Below, piece after piece: positions 9,801-24,800 of a stretch of 64,000 bases of DNA (its first letter is position 1; every line of letters starts with the position of its first letter). The notes below the pieces were generated by a model. That model saw nothing but the letters and a program-made list of their open reading frames with translations. It was not told the DNA's origin and did no database searches. This DNA comes from Aplysia californica (taxonomy: Eukaryota > Mollusca > Gastropoda > Aplysiida > Aplysiidae). The position numbers were made by a program, and so were the translations under genes. The DNA lies in the NCBI RefSeq assembly GCF_000002075.1, contig NW_004797479.1:413334-477333 (forward strand), read 5' to 3'.

Positions 9801-12800
9801 CGGTGATTCACTAGTGGTAGTTGGGTCTCTAGTTGTTGGTGATTCATTAGTGGTCGATGAGTCACTAGTGGTTACTGGGTCATCAGCTGTCAATGGGTCA
9901 CCAGTGGTATATGGGTCACCTTTGGCCATTGGGTCACTAATAGTCACTGGGTTTTCGGTGTTCAATGTGCCCTTAGTGGTCGGTGGATCACTGGGTGTCT
10001 TTTGGTCAATTGTGGTCGCTGGGTCACTAGTGGCAGGTAGGTTACTAATGGCCCCCATGTCGTCGACAGTCGCTTGGTCACTGGCGACAGTTGGGTCAGA
10101 AGTGTCTGTCGGGTCTCCAGCAGTAACTGTGTCACTGGTGGTCACTGAACCATTAGAGGTCGGTGAGTCAGCAGAGATCGAAGGGTTCTTAGTAGTAGCA
10201 GGGCCAGTGGTGGTCACTGGTTCATCGGTGGTTTCTGAGTTGCCAGTGGTCACTGGGTCATCGGTGGTTGTTTGGTCTCTAGTGGTGGTTGGATGACTTG
10301 TGGCAGTTGGGTCACTAGACATAGTTGGGTCACTAGATGTAGTTGGGTCACTAGATGTAGTTGGGTCACTATATGTAGTTGGGTCACTAGATGTAGTTGG
10401 GTCACTAGTAATCAGTGGAAGGCTTGAGGTCGTCAATTCACTAGTGGTAGTTGGGTCTCTATCTGTTGGTGATTCATTAGTGGTTTTTGGGTCACTCGAG
10501 GTTGTTGAGTCACCGGTAGTCGAGGAATCACTGGGTGTCTTTTGGTCAATTGTAGACTCTGGGTCACTAGTGGCAGATAGGTTACTAATGAGCTCGATGT
10601 TGTCAAAAGTGGCTTGGTCACTGGCGACCGTTGCGTCAGAGGTGACTATTGGGTCAGAGGTGTCAGTTGGGTCAGAGGTATCTGTTGGGTCACCAATAGT
10701 AGCAGGGTCACTGGTGGTCCCTGGATCAGTGGTGGTCGCTGTGTCATTGGTCGTTGCCGAGTTTCTGATATTTTCTAAGTTACTGATGATCACTGGGTCA
10801 GTGGTGGTCGTTGGGTCACCGGTGGTTGCTTGGTCTGTTGTGGTGGGTGAGTGACTTGTGGTGGGTGAGTTACTTGTGGTGGTTGGGTCACTTGGGTCAC
10901 TTGGTGTAGTAGAGGTACTTGGGTCACTTGGTGTAGTAGAGGTACTTGGGTCACTTGGATCACTTGATGTAGTTGGGTCACTTGGAGTTGAGCCACTAGT
11001 AATCAGTGGGTGACTAGAGATAGGTGACTCACTAGCGGTAGTTTGGTCACTAGTTGCTGCCGAGTCATTAGTGGTTGTTGGGTCACTAGTGGTCGATGAA
11101 TCACGAGTGGTTACCGGGTCATCAGTTGTCACTTGGTCACCAGTAGTGTCTACCTTACTACTGGTCTCTGGGTCACTTTTAGTCGCTGGGTCTCCGGTGA
11201 CCAGTGTGTCCTTAGTGGTCGGTTGATCACTGGATGTCCTTTGGTCACTTGTAGTCTCTGGGTCACAAGTGGTCGCTGGGTCACTAGTGGCAGGTAGGTT
11301 ACTAATGGGCTTGATGTCACCGACAGTCTCTTGGTCACTGGGGACCGTTGGGTCAGAGGTGTCCGTTGGGTCACCAATAGTAGCAGGGTCACTGGTGGTC
11401 GCTGGATCAGAGGTGGTCACTGTCAAGTTTCTGATATTTGCTGGGTCACTCAAGGTCACTGGGTCAGTGGTGGTCGCTGTGTCATTGGTCGTTGCCAAGT
11501 TTCTGATATTTGCTGGGTCACTGAAGGTCACTGGGTCAGTGGTGGTCGTTGGGTCACCGGTGGTTGCTTGGTCTCTTGAGGTGGGTGAGTGACCAGTGGT
11601 TATTGGTTCACCGGTGGTTATTGAGTCAATAGATGTAGTTGAGTCACTATATTTCAGTGGGTGACTAGAGGTCTGTGGTTCAACGGTGGTTGGTTGAGCA
11701 CTAGTGGCAGTTAGGTCACTTGTAGTTGGGCCACTAGTCGTCGGCAATTTATAAGTGGTGGTTGGGTCACTGGCGGTGGTTTGGTCACTACAGGTCGGAG
11801 AGTGACTTGAGGTTGATGGGTCACTGGAAGTTGGTGGGTGACTGGAGATCGGCGAGCCACTTGTGGTCAATAAGTCACTAGTGGTAGTTGGGTCACTTGT
11901 GGTAGTTGGGTCACTTGTGGTAGTTGGGTCACTTGTGGTAGTTGGGTCACTTGTGGTAGTTGGGTCACTTGTGGTAGTTGGATTACTTGTGGTAGTTGGG
12001 TCACTAGTGGTAGTTGGGTCACTAGTGGTAGTTGAGTCACTAGTGGTAATTGGGTCATTAGTGGTAGTTGAGTCACTAGTGGTAATTGGGTCATTAGTGG
12101 TAGTTGAGTCACTAGTGGTAATTGGGTCATTAGTGGTAGTTTGGTCAGAGGTTGTCGGTGAGTCACTTGTTGTTGAAGCACTGGTGGTTGGTGAGTTGCT
12201 GGTATTTGATGAGTCACAAGTGGTCGATGGATCACTAGAGGTCAGTGGGTCACTGGTAGTAGTTGGATCACAAGTGGTAATTGGGTTATTAGTGGTAATT
12301 GGGTCATTAGTGGTAATTGGGTCATTAGTGGTAATTGGGTCATTAGTGGTAGCTGAGTCATTAGTGGTAGCTGAGTCACTAGTGGTAGCTGGGTCATTAG
12401 TGGTAGTTGGGTCATTAGTGGTAGTTGGGTCATTAGTGGTAGTTGGGTCATTAGTGGTAGTTGGGTCACTAGTGGTAGTTGGGTCACTAGTGGTAGTTGG
12501 GTCACTTGTTGTTAGTGAGTTGCTGGTATTTGAGGAGTCACAAGAGGTCGATGAGTGACTGGAGGTCAGTGGGTCACTGGTAGTAGTTGGGTCACAAGAG
12601 GTAGTTGGGTCACTCGTGGCTGTAGGGTCATTAGTAGCCAGTGAGTCACTAGTGGTTGTTGCGTCACTAGTGGAGGTCTGTGAGGGCGGGTCACTAGAAG
12701 TCGGAGGATCACTAGAAGTCGGAGGATCACTAGAAGTCGGAGGATCACTAGAAGTCGGAGGATCACTAGAAGTCGGAGGATCACTAGAAGTCGGAGGATC

Positions 12801-15800
12801 ACTAGAAGTCGGAGGATCACTAGAAGTCGATGGGCCACTAGAAATCGGTGGGTCACATGTGGTCAGTGGATCACTCGTGTTCGTCGGGTCTCTGCCTGTC
12901 ACGGCCTGCCCGCTCGATACTCCCGTTTCTCCGTCTTTTTGCTTCCTATTTTTCCTCTCCGGCACCGTCTCCTCTTTTGACTCAGCTGACTTCTCAAGAG
13001 CTGAGAGTTTGTCGTCAATACTAAAGAGTCCGATCTTAATAGACCAGAGGGAATTTTCAATTGAGTTAAGGGGGCCTTCAAAATCGGACGGTTTGAGTTT
13101 AAAATTTAGGCTATTGGAGTTCACAAGTAAAAGGGCGTCTTCAAGAGAGGCTAGGGTGTATTTGATTGCGAAGAGGGCGCGGTCAAGCTTCACGAAGCTG
13201 CTGTTCACATCTGAAAGGGTGTAACCCCTAATTGCTTCCTCGATGGCTCTAGCAATGTTCGTCGTGCCCTCCAGATCTATTCCCTGTGACTGTGATGGAG
13301 CGCAGCCCAGCTCGGCACTGGCGCGGTCAAAGGATTCCACACGACCTTTTTCAGCCGACGACGTCGTGAGCTCACGTCTGGAATCTCTGGTCGTATTCTT
13401 TCGAGTTCCGTGTGGTTTGCTTGTCGTCTGTGCTAGTCCTATATTCTCCTCTCCCGATCGCACGTCACGTGACACGAGATTTTCACCAGTACTTCCCGAC
13501 TGCACGTCACGTGATATATTTTTATCAATCCCTCCCGACTGCACGTCTCGTGACACGACATTTTCACCAGTCCCTCCCGACTGCACGTCACGTGACTTAC
13601 ATTTTTTATTAGTCCTTCCGGACTTCCCATCACGTGAAGCATCCTCTCTCAATGTTTGGGTTTCTGGTTCGATGTGGAACCGCAGTTCCCTTGGCTTGAG
13701 CCTCGGAGACGGAATGCCGGCTACCTTGGGTACTGGAGGACGGTCGGCCACCTTTGATTTGTAAATGTGGTAATGCAAGAGGCCAACATAGTCTAGTCGT
13801 CCCAGGCCAACCTCCTCCTCGTCCTCGGGGTCAGACGTGCCGGACCAGATGGTCTCCAGGCCGCTGGAGTAGTAGCCGTCGTGAGTAGGGACCTCATTGC
13901 TCTTGTCGTTGTCGCAGGGCCGCCCATCAGGCAGGCAGTTGGTGCCCTGACACTGGGGGCAGTCTGTACCGTGAGCCCCTGTCCTTCTGGGAGCACGATC
14001 GTCCTCCTGGCTCTCATCGCTGTCCGACGACTCATCCAGGTCACCCGTGCCCCTATTACCCATGTCACCACTGCCCATATTACTAGTGCCCATGTTATCA
14101 CCCATGATACCCCTGCCCATATTACCATCACCCATGTTACCAGTGCCCATGTTATCCCTGCTCATATTACCATCATCCATGTTACCAGTGCCCATGTTAT
14201 CCCTGCCCATATTACCATCACCCAGGTTACCTCTGCCCATATAACCCATGTCATCATCACCCATGTCACTCCTGCCCATATTACCAATGTCCCCAACACC
14301 CACGTTACCCCGGCCAAGGTTACCTCTGCCCAGTTTACCTCTGCCTATTTTAACCTTGCCCAGATTACCTCTGCCCATGTTATAATTACCCAGGTCACCA
14401 TCACCCAGATTATCATCACCCGGGTTATCCCTGTCTATGTTACCATGGTTACCCCTGCCCCCCATGTCACCATCGCCTATATAATCTTTGTCACCACCAC
14501 TGGCCATGTTACCCATACTACCTCTACCCATGCCGCCGCCACCACCACTCCCCGTGTCACCCCTCTGCGCTATCTTATCTGTTGTCGTGGCGACAGGCAG
14601 CTGAGGCTCCACATGACGTGAACGTGGCCCGCTGTGCAGCTCATGGTCCTCGGTTGTCGAGGTCTCGCCAGCTCTCGCGGCAGTTGAGGCGGACGCTGAT
14701 CTGGGTGCAGGTGCGCCTGGTGTTCGCCATTGATAGAAGAGTTTAGAGCCTTCGTAGACTGAGGGGGTCTCACTCGCCTGGCTTTCTGTCTTGATCACAT
14801 CTTCCTGGCTGTCTGTCTTTAAGGCACCCTCTTGAGCTTGTGACGACCTGGGCACACCCGGCTGCGTCAAAACCGCTTCCGGCGACGCTCTGGACACTGC
14901 ACCAGAAGAATTTCTCCTGATTTCGCCCGGCTCCAAAGGGTTGTCCGAGTCACATGTCTGACCACTCGCTCCGTCCTGCAGGGCGTCCGGACAACTGGGC
15001 AGTCCAGGGTAGCTGGGGTTGTTTTGAGCTCCCTCCAACTGTGTGGATGTCTGTCCCGGTTGTCCAGCCAGACCTCCAGATGTCTTTGCAGCCTCACACT
15101 TGAGGCACGTGACCTGGGGCTGGTCAAGCGCCTGAAACTCCCGCAGCAGCTCATCAAGGTCTTCGCCCTCGACCGACCCGTTCTTGCCTTTGTTCTTTTT
15201 TCGCGAGATGAAAACGCTGCTAGTGTGCGGGCACGTAGTTGGGGCTTTTCTGGGCTTTCTCCTTCTCTGCTTTTTGCTCGGCTCTGGGTGAGAGATCTCA
15301 GGGTCATCTGAAGGCTTGGGACAGGATTCTTCCGATTGATTGGTTTGCTTCCTCCCACTACGCTTCCGATTCTTCTTCTTTCTTCGCACACCCTCCGTTT
15401 CTCTCTCCGCTGCCTCGTCAGTACCTTCCTCCCTCGAGTCGTTACTCGAACGGCCAGCATCCCCCTCTGCCTGATCATTATCAGAAAAAGTAATCGGGAA
15501 GTCATTTTCGCCAACAGGGTTGATTTGAGTAACTTCCTTTTTAACTGTTACGTCACAGTGACCAGTAGGATTAACTGTCTTATCTTCCCTCTCTGGTGTG
15601 ATATCAAGACTAACTGACTGAATATTTTCGTTATCTCTCCTTTCACCCACTTTTTTCTTTTCAGCAGTGTCATCATAACGTTCCTTCTTTTTAGCTTTGA
15701 CGTCATGATGTTCCCTCCTTTTATTCTTGACATCATGATATTCTCCCTTGCTTTCGGCCATAACATCAGGTTGATTCTTTTTAGCCTTGACGTCAAGAGG

Positions 15801-18800
15801 TTCCTTCTTTGCCTTAATGTCATGATATTCTCCCTTCCTTTCAGCAACGACATCATGATGTTCCTTCTTTTTAGCCTTGGCGTCAGGGTGTTCCTTTTTA
15901 GCCTTGGCGTCAGGGTGTTCCTTTTTAGCCTTGACGTCATGATATTCTCCCTTCTTTTCAGCCGTGGCCTTGACATCATGATGTTCCGTCTTTTTACCCT
16001 TGACGTCAGAATGCTCTTTCTTCTTTTCCTTGACGTCAGGATGCTCTTTCTTCTTTTCCTTAACGTCATGATATTCTCCTTTCTTTTCTGCCGTAACTTC
16101 AAGATCCTTCTTTTCTGCCGTGACTTCAGGTTCCTTCTTTTTAGCCATGACTTCGGAATGTTCCTCCTCCTTTGTCTTAACGTTATGATATTCTCCCTTC
16201 TTTTCAGCCGTGACATCAAGTTCATTCTTCTTTGCCTTGACGACAGGGTGTTCCTTTTTGGCCGTGGCGTCCTGATATTCTCCCTTCTTTTCAGCGGTGG
16301 CCTCATGATGTTTTGCTTTTTTCCTTGCCGTAACCTCATGACGTTCCTCTTTCTTTTCAGCCGGGCTGTCTCGGTGTTCTCCCGATTTCACTTCCTTGTT
16401 TTTCGTCTCGGCTGTGTCGTGAAGGACTACGGGGGAGAATGTCGTGTCGGGAATTCTCCTCCTGCTTCTGTCACCTGCAGGTATCAGCTCCCTGTGTTGG
16501 ACCAGGGATTGTCCTCGATTTCTTGCTGGTCTGCGTGAACTGCGACTCCTCCTAGAAGAATTTCCCGTTTGCATCTCTTGCCTTGGGCGATTACTACTTT
16601 CAATTGCTTGCTCCAACTCCACGCTGACTATGGCTGCATGCCCTACAGGAGGATTTAAAAGACCCAGTTGTCTTTCTGAAGAATCAACAGCGTCTCGAGT
16701 CTTCTCGATAGTCAAGCGTTTCTCAGATATAGGCGGCGGTTTGACAGCGTTCATCTTGTCGAGCCACTCCTGCCTCCGAGCCTCTACGTGCTGAGGAAGC
16801 TCAGGCCAATCACACGTTGACCACTGAGGCCTCATTACGGAGGCGAAGGTGACATTTTCTTCTGAAGCAACATCTCTACGTGTCCCGGAAAATGGTTGTG
16901 CCGCAACCGATCTGGCTCTTCTTGGATCGCGTTGAAAGCCCTTGGCCTTAGGTCTGGAAGATGACCTATGGACAGTCCTGTGCGACATACTAGTGTTAGC
17001 TGTGCTCGATGACTTGGGGTCAGCTGTGTCCGATGGCCGGGAATCAGCAGTGGTTTCTGACACAGAATTACTGGCGAAACGCACCCTAGGGCCAGACGTG
17101 GAAGATGTTGATACGGGGACATGTGTTATAGCTATATTAGGGACAGCTGGCTGATGTGTAGTGTGGACAGCTGGCTGATGAGCAGTGAGGGCATTTGGCT
17201 GAGATTTACTGAGGGCAGCTGGGTGGGGTGTATTGGGGTCACCTGTGTAATATATGCTGGGGACAGATGGCTGATGTGTAGTGAGGACAACTGGCTGAGG
17301 TGTATTGAAGACCGCTGGCTGGGATGTATTGAGGACAACTGGGTGAGGTGTATTGAGGACAACTGGCTGAGATGTATTGAGGACCGCCGGCTGAGATGTA
17401 TTGTGGGCAGCTGGGTGGGGTGTTTTGGGGTCACTTGTGTAATATATGCTGGGGACAGCTGGCTGAGATGTATTGAGGGCTGCTGGCTGAGATGTATTGA
17501 GGACAGCTGGCTGAGGTATATTGAGGAGAGCTGGCTGGGATGTATTGAGGACAACTGGGTGAGGTGTATTGAAGAGAGCTGGCTGGGATGTATTGAGGAC
17601 AACTGGGTGAGGTGTATTGAGGACAGCTGGGTGAGGTGTATTGAGGACAGCTGGCTGGGATGTATTGAGGACAACTGGGTGATGTGTATTGAGGAGAGCT
17701 GGATGAGATGTATTGAGGGCAGCTGAGTGAAGTGTACTGGGATCAGCTGTGTAATATATGCCGGGGACTGTTGGCTGATGTGTAGTGAGGACAGCTGGCT
17801 GAGATGTATTGAGGGCAGCTGGGTGAAGTGTATTGGGATCAGCTGTGCAATATATGCCGGGGACAGTTGGCTGAGATGTATTGGGGTCATCTGTGTAATA
17901 AATGCCTGGGTAAGCTGGATGGTACTCGTATGTATTGGGGACAGCTGTAAAATATGTATTGGGGTCATCTGTGAAATATACAGGAGGGCCCTCTGAGTAA
18001 GGCACAACTGGGAGAGTTGTGTTATATGACACAGAGTCCGCTGTGTAATATACACTAGGGCCAGGTGTGTCATTTGCGCTGAAGCTAGATGTGTAGTATA
18101 CCGTTGGTTCAGCAGTAGAATATTGTATAGGGACCGCTGTGCTACACGTCGACCTCGGGCCAATTACTTCAGCCTCGCTCGAGACAACGGTGTAAGATGA
18201 CACACTGTGTACATTGTCAGCTATGTGTGATGGTCCAGTGTCAGCCGGGTTAGTAGGCTCATTGTGCAGATTGTCAGCTGTGTAAGATGGTTGATTGTGT
18301 TCCTCTTGAGCTGGGTAAGATGACTCATTATGCTCATTATCAGCTGTTTCAGATGGTTTATTATATTCATTATCAGCTGGGCAAGATGACTCATGGCGTT
18401 CATTGTCAGCTGTATAGGATGATTTACTATCAGCCTTGTAAGATGACTTATTGTGTTCATTGTCAGCTGTGTAAGATGGCCCACCATCAGCCGTGTAAGA
18501 TGGCTCAATGTGTTCATTATCAGCCGGGTAAGATGGCTCAATGTGTTCATTATCAGCCGGGTAAGATGGCTCAATGTGTTCATTATCTGCCGTGTAAGAT
18601 GACTCAATGCGTTCATTGTCTGTCGGGTAAGATGACTCAATGCGTTCATTGTCTGTCGGGTAAGATGACTCAATGCGTTCATTGTCTGTCGAGTAAGATG
18701 ACTCAATGCGTTCATTGTCTGTCGGGTAAGAAGGCTCATTGTGTTCAGTACCGGCCGTGTAGGTTGTTTCATTGTCGTTTGTGTTGGGTGGTTCATTATC

Positions 18801-21800
18801 ATACATGTAAGGTGGCTCAATTTCAGCCGTTTGAGATGGCTCCTCATTTTGCTCAGTGTCGCCCGTGTAATATGGCTTCTTTTCGAGTGTACTGGGGTTA
18901 GGTAAGACAGGGTTTGCCGAGTCTGCTGGCCCGAGACCAGCCATGTTAAATGGCCGTGGGTGAGATGTGTTTGGAGAAAATTGCTCAGCTGGATCGGATG
19001 TTTCTCCAAATGTTTCTTCAATACTGGTATTTTTCTCAAACCCGTCATCTGGCGTTTGTTCCCGTAACAACCTCCGCTGACAAATCTTGATGATCTCCTG
19101 CGGATCTGAGTCGTCGCTGGGGATTTCCGCAATGACTTGTTCGGCCCAGCACAAAGACGGCCCAACTGCTTGTCTGTCAAGCCAGTCATCATCATAGACG
19201 GACCCGCCCGGCGACGAAAGTCTATCTATTGACTCATGTCTGTCACGGCTATCTCCGACTTCAGACTGCGCGGTGGGAACCGTGGCGTCAGCACCACCAC
19301 GACTTGATGCCTCGGTGACACCAGCACTTCCTCTATGTGGTCTCTTCGTGACGACGCCAGGTTCACTGTACGACCCCCCAGTGGCTCCAGAACATTCGCC
19401 ACTGGGATCCAAGTTTCTCAGCCACGCTCTAACGTCTATGTCCTCTGTAGCATGCGGTCCAAACTGGGGCCTTATCAAGTCAACTAGTTCGTCTAGGTTA
19501 ACGGTCTCTCCCCGGGCAGCCTTGAACCCCATCTGAACCAACTTGACCACCAAGTTCTGGACATTCAACTGCTTGAGCGACTCGCCGCCACTTACCACCA
19601 CCTCCTGCTCCTGCACCTCCTCCTCCCCCTCCTCCTGCTCCTCCTCCTCCGCACTCTCCTCCTCCTCTCCTCTCTCCTCCACCTCTCGACTCTCCTCCTC
19701 TCCTCTCTCCTCCACCTCTCGACTCTCCTCCTCTCCTCTCTCCTCCACCTCTCGACTCTCCTCCTCCTCCCCGACTCGGCCACGGGCTCCAGGGTCTCCG
19801 TCTGCAGCATGACGCCGGGCCTCGGGACGTGAGGCAAACAGGACAGAGGAATCAACCATCATCACCTCCTCCTCCGGGGTGAGCAATGGCAGTTCCTGGG
19901 ACACTGGGAAAGATGAACAACTCCAGAAAAGGTCTTCTTGCTTTGCTTGTGTCGGCATCGTCCTGGAAGCAGATGTTGGGCATTCTGTGAATGTTTCAGG
20001 ATGTCTGTACTTTTTCTCTTGACCAGCCGAATCTTGCTCGGTTACGATACTGGTAGTACTTGTGGCTCCCTCGTGGGTTGTTTCATCAACGTGGGATGTG
20101 AAGATTTCCATTACGGGTATTCTTATCCACTTTTGTGACTGCTCTGTTTGTTTCTGAGACTGTTGAACATTATGTGCTCCTTGAGACATAATCATTTCCT
20201 CTCTTTGGGATTGAACAGTACCCGTGCTCACTGATTCACTGTACTGCGCTTCTTCAGACCTGACCATTTCCTGTCTTTGGGGCTGAACGGCGGTTCTCGT
20301 GATCTCTAACCCAACGGTTTGCACTTCTTGAGGATGGACTGAGTGTACTCCCTGAGATTGGATTGTGTGCGCGTCCGCATAGGCTAAGCTGACCTGGGAC
20401 GATGAGCTGACACCTGTGACATCCTCAGACGCGGGAATGTCTGTCACAGACGAGTGTTCTTCAGACACTTGCTGCTGTGTCTGGGTCGTTGCAGCTTGCG
20501 GAGACAAATGCTGCCTGTGTGGGTGACTGTCCAAGGGGGCAGATAACATGGGTGGCGCGCCGTGCTGAGCCGTCCTCTGACCACTTTCAGACATAAAGTC
20601 CTTTGGCGGTGTCGAGGGGCGGTCATCTGGGATGGACACGGCTAAAGCGTGGGCGTTGTTCTGAGAAAATGAGTCAGTCTGTAGACTCGGGGGGTTCCCT
20701 TGTAGCAGCACACCAGCATGCTCACCCCCTGGCCCCTCAGCAGCATGAGAAATTGGAATATATCCAGGGTCGGAAGGGTTGTACGCAAACACTGTTGGCG
20801 GGGGAACGTTTGGTGGGGGAATCGAAACATTCAAAGCTGTCATGGGAGCTGATTGACAGCCACTGGGGTAGGCTTGGAAGACATTATCTTGAGAAAGTGC
20901 TCCTGGCAGATGAGGTAAACTCTCCAATGGAACCACGAATTGTCCGTTATCGACTGGGACAAAAACTTGTGAAAGTGGCCGTACTGCCGGGAGATGGTGA
21001 TCTGCGAAAAACCCAGGAGGGCCTTCTGTAAAAGTGGCCGGGTTTCTGAATCGTGGGCCTCGTGATCTACGTTCGTGGTCCACAGAAGGTGGGTCATGAG
21101 GTATGTTGTTTTGCTCCCTAGGGTGAAGGATTTGTTGATTACCGTGATTAGTACCATATAGTATAGCTGCATTGTTTCCAATAAATTCCGGTGGAGCCCC
21201 TGGTCTATTTCCAAACAACATAGCAGGTAGGAATGGCGGTACATTTCCCTGGTTGAATGTTGAAGGCATCTGTGGTCTATTTCCCTGATTGAATGAAAAT
21301 GGAAACTGTGGTATATTTCCCTGATTGAATCCAGGCTGCAACTGTGGTCTATTTCTTTGACTGGCGCCTGACGGCATGCGTGATCTATTTCTTTGACCCA
21401 TACCTTGTGGCCAATGTGGTCTATTTCCCTGGCTAAATCCTGGTGGCACCTGTGGTCTATTTGACTTGTTCGCATTAAATCGAGCTTGTGGTGTATCATT
21501 TCGGTCCATACGTCGAGGAGCCTGCAGATTATTTCTTTGGTCCATACGAGGAGTACGTGGTCTGTTTGTGAAGTTCATACCAGGTGGAGTTTGTAGTCTA
21601 TTTCTTGGATTTTCATTAGGTGATACCCGTGGTACATTTCCTTGACTGGTAGCAGATGACACCTGAGATACATTTCCTTGACTGCTAGCAGATGACACCT
21701 GAGATACATTTCCTTGACTGGTAGCAGATGACACCTGAGAAAGATTTCCTTGATTGGTAACAGATGACACCTGAGATACTTTTCCTTGACTGGTAACAGA

Positions 21801-24800
21801 TGACACCTGAGATACTTTTCCTTGACTGGTAACAGATGACAACTGAGATACTTTTCCTTGACTGGTAGCAGATGACACCTGAGATGCATTTCCTTGACTG
21901 GTAGCAGATGACACCTGAGATACATTTCCTTGGTTGGTAACAGATGTCACATGAGATACATTTCCTTGATTAGTAACAGATGAAACCTGAGATACATTTC
22001 CTTGACTGGTAGCAGATGACACCTGAGATACATTTCTTTGACTGATAGCAGACGACACCTGAGAAAGATTTCCTTGATTTGTTGGTGATGACACCTGGGG
22101 TACATTTCCTTGATTGATATCATGTGAGATCTGCGGTATGTCTTCTAGATCGGTACCACGTGACACCTGCGGTACATATTCCTGGCTGAATGTAGATGAC
22201 ACCTGTGGTATATTTCCGGGGCTGAACCATGGCGGCAATTGTGGTCTTTTCCCTTGATTGGTACCGGGCGGCCCTTGTGGTATATTTCCTTGATCCGTAC
22301 CAGGTGAGGACTCTGGTTTGTCTTTTTGAATGATACCTGGGGGCACCTGTTGCTTATTTTCCTGGTTGACTGCAGATGGAACCTGTTGCCTATTTCCCTC
22401 ATTAGTACCAGGTGGTTCCTTTGATTTATTTCCTTGGTTGGTACAAGGTTGCACCTTAGGTACATTTCCTTGATTTGGAACAGATGGCACCTGAGAAACA
22501 TTTCCTTGACTGGTAGGTGATGGCACCTGAGAAACATTTCCTTGACTGGTAGGTGATGACACCTGAGATACATTTCCTTGACTGGTAGGTGATGACACCT
22601 GAGATACATTTCCTTGACTGGTAGGTGATGACACCTGAGATACATTTCCTTGACTGGTAGGTGATGACACCTGAGATACATTTCCTTGATTAGTAACAGA
22701 TGACACCTGAGATACATTTCCTTGACTGGTAGGTGATGACACCTGAGATACATTTCCTTGGTTGGTAGGTGATGACACCTGAGATACATTTCCTTGACTG
22801 GTAGGTGATGACACCTGAGATACATTTCCTTGATTAGTAACAGATGACACCTGAGATACATGTTCTTGACAGGTAGGTGATGACACCTGAGATACATTTC
22901 CTTGGTTGGGAACAGATGACACATGAGATACATTTCCATGACTGGTAGGTGATGACACCTGAGATACATTTCCTTGACTGGTAGGTGATGACACCTGAGA
23001 TACATTTCCTTGGTTGGTAGGTGATGACACCTGAGATACATTTCCTTGGTTGGTAGGTGATGACACCTGAGACACATTTCCTTGGTTGGGAACAGATGAC
23101 ACCTGAGATACATTTCCTTGATTGATATCATGTGAGGTCAGCGGTCTGTCTTTTGGATTGGTACCACGTGACACCTGTGGTACATTTCCCTGGATGAATT
23201 TGGATGACACCCAATGTGGTACATTTCCCTGGATGAATCCCGGAGGCACTTGTGGTTTATTTCCTTGATCGGTACCAGGTGAGGACTTTGGTTTGTCTTT
23301 TTGATTGACACCAGGTGGCACCTGTTGCCAATTTTCCGGATGGACTGCAGATGGAGCCTGTTGTCTATTTCCCTCATTAGTACCAGGTGGTTCCTTTGGT
23401 TTCTTTCCTTGGCTGTTACTAGGTTGCACCCTGGGTACATTTCCTTGATTAAAAACTGACGACACCTGAGATACATTTCCTTGGTTGGTACTAAGCTGCC
23501 CCTGAGGTTTTTTTCCTTGGTTGGCACTTGGTTGCACCAGGGGTACATTTCCTTGATTTGGAACAGATGACACCTGGGGTACATTTCCTTGATTTGGAAC
23601 AGATGACACCTGGGGTACATTTCCTTGATTTGGAACAGATGACACCTGGGGTACATTTCCTTGATTTGGAACAGATGACACCTGGGGTACATTTCCTTGA
23701 TTTGGAACAGATGACACCTGGGGTACATTTCCTTGATTTGGAACAGATGACACCCGAGATAAATTTCCTTGAGTGGTATCATGTGAGGTCTGCGGTCTGT
23801 CTTTTGGATTGGTACCACGTGACACCTGTGGTACATTTCCTTGGCTGAACCCTGGCGACACGTGTGGTATATTTCCTTGATCAGTACCAGGTGAAGACTC
23901 TGGTTTGTCTTTTTGATTAATACCTGGTGGCACCTGTTGCCTATTTCCTTGGTTGGTACTAGGTTGCAACCTGGGTACATTTCCTTGATAAGGAACAGAC
24001 GACACCTGAGAAACATTTCCTTGATTAGGAACAGCTGACACCTGAGATACATTTCCTTGGTTGGTATCTGGTTGCACCTGAAGTTTATTTCCTTGGTTGG
24101 TATTAGGGTGCTCCTGGGTTACTTTTCCAGGATTGGTAATAGACGACTCCAGAGATACATTTCCTTGAGTGGTATCATGTGAGGTCTGCGTTCTGTCTTT
24201 TGGATTGGTACCTCGTGACACCTGTTGTATTTTCTCTTGACTGGTACCTGGTGCAACCTGTTGTCTATTTCCCTGATTAGTACCGGGTGGCTCTTTTGGT
24301 AAATTTCCTTCTTTGGTATCTGGTTGCACCTGAGGGTTATTTCCTTGGGTGGCACTAGGTTGCACCTGGGGTACATTTCCTTGATTGGTAATAGATGACA
24401 CCTGAGATACACTTCCTTGATTGGTAGGTGATGACACCTGAGATACATTTCCTTGATTGATATCATGTGAGGTCTGTGGTCTGTCTTTTGGATAGGTACC
24501 ACGTGACACCTGTGGTACATTTTCCTGGTTGACTGCAGATGGAACCTGTAGTCTATTTCCCTCATTAGTACTAAGTGGCTCCTTTGGTTTATTTTCTTGG
24601 TTGATACTAGGTTGCACCAGGGGCACGTTTCCTTGATTAGGAACAGCTGACACCGGAGATACATTTCCTTGGTTGGGAACAGCTGACACCTGAGATGCAT
24701 TTCCTTGGTTGGTACTAAGCTCCACCTGAGGTTCATTTCCTTGGTTGGCACTAGGTTGTACTTGAGTGCTATTTCCTTGGTGGGTACTAGGTTGCACATG

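Larger units (their letters stand above)
4970..12880 (-). repeat. Coding minisatellite: T-S-D-P-T-T array, 18-bp unit
   Basis: Nearly 8 kb of degenerate 6-residue units ([18 protein letters not shown]). The purest segments are 11,880-12,480 and 12,680-12,835 (eight TSSDPP units). Embedded are a 108-bp higher-order unit at 6,991-7,330 and a 477-bp direct duplication at 5,398/5,875. Composition resembles a mucin-like PTS domain, but the protein has no signal peptide in sight and ends in an intracellular-type finger. Confidence 0.92.

Noticed and set aside
4970-12880. Secreted mucin
   Set aside because: T/S/P-rich composition fits, but there is no signal peptide at the visible start, no Cys-rich mucin domains, and the same chain ends in an intracellular-type MYND finger. 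Not excluded if unseen 5' exons exist.
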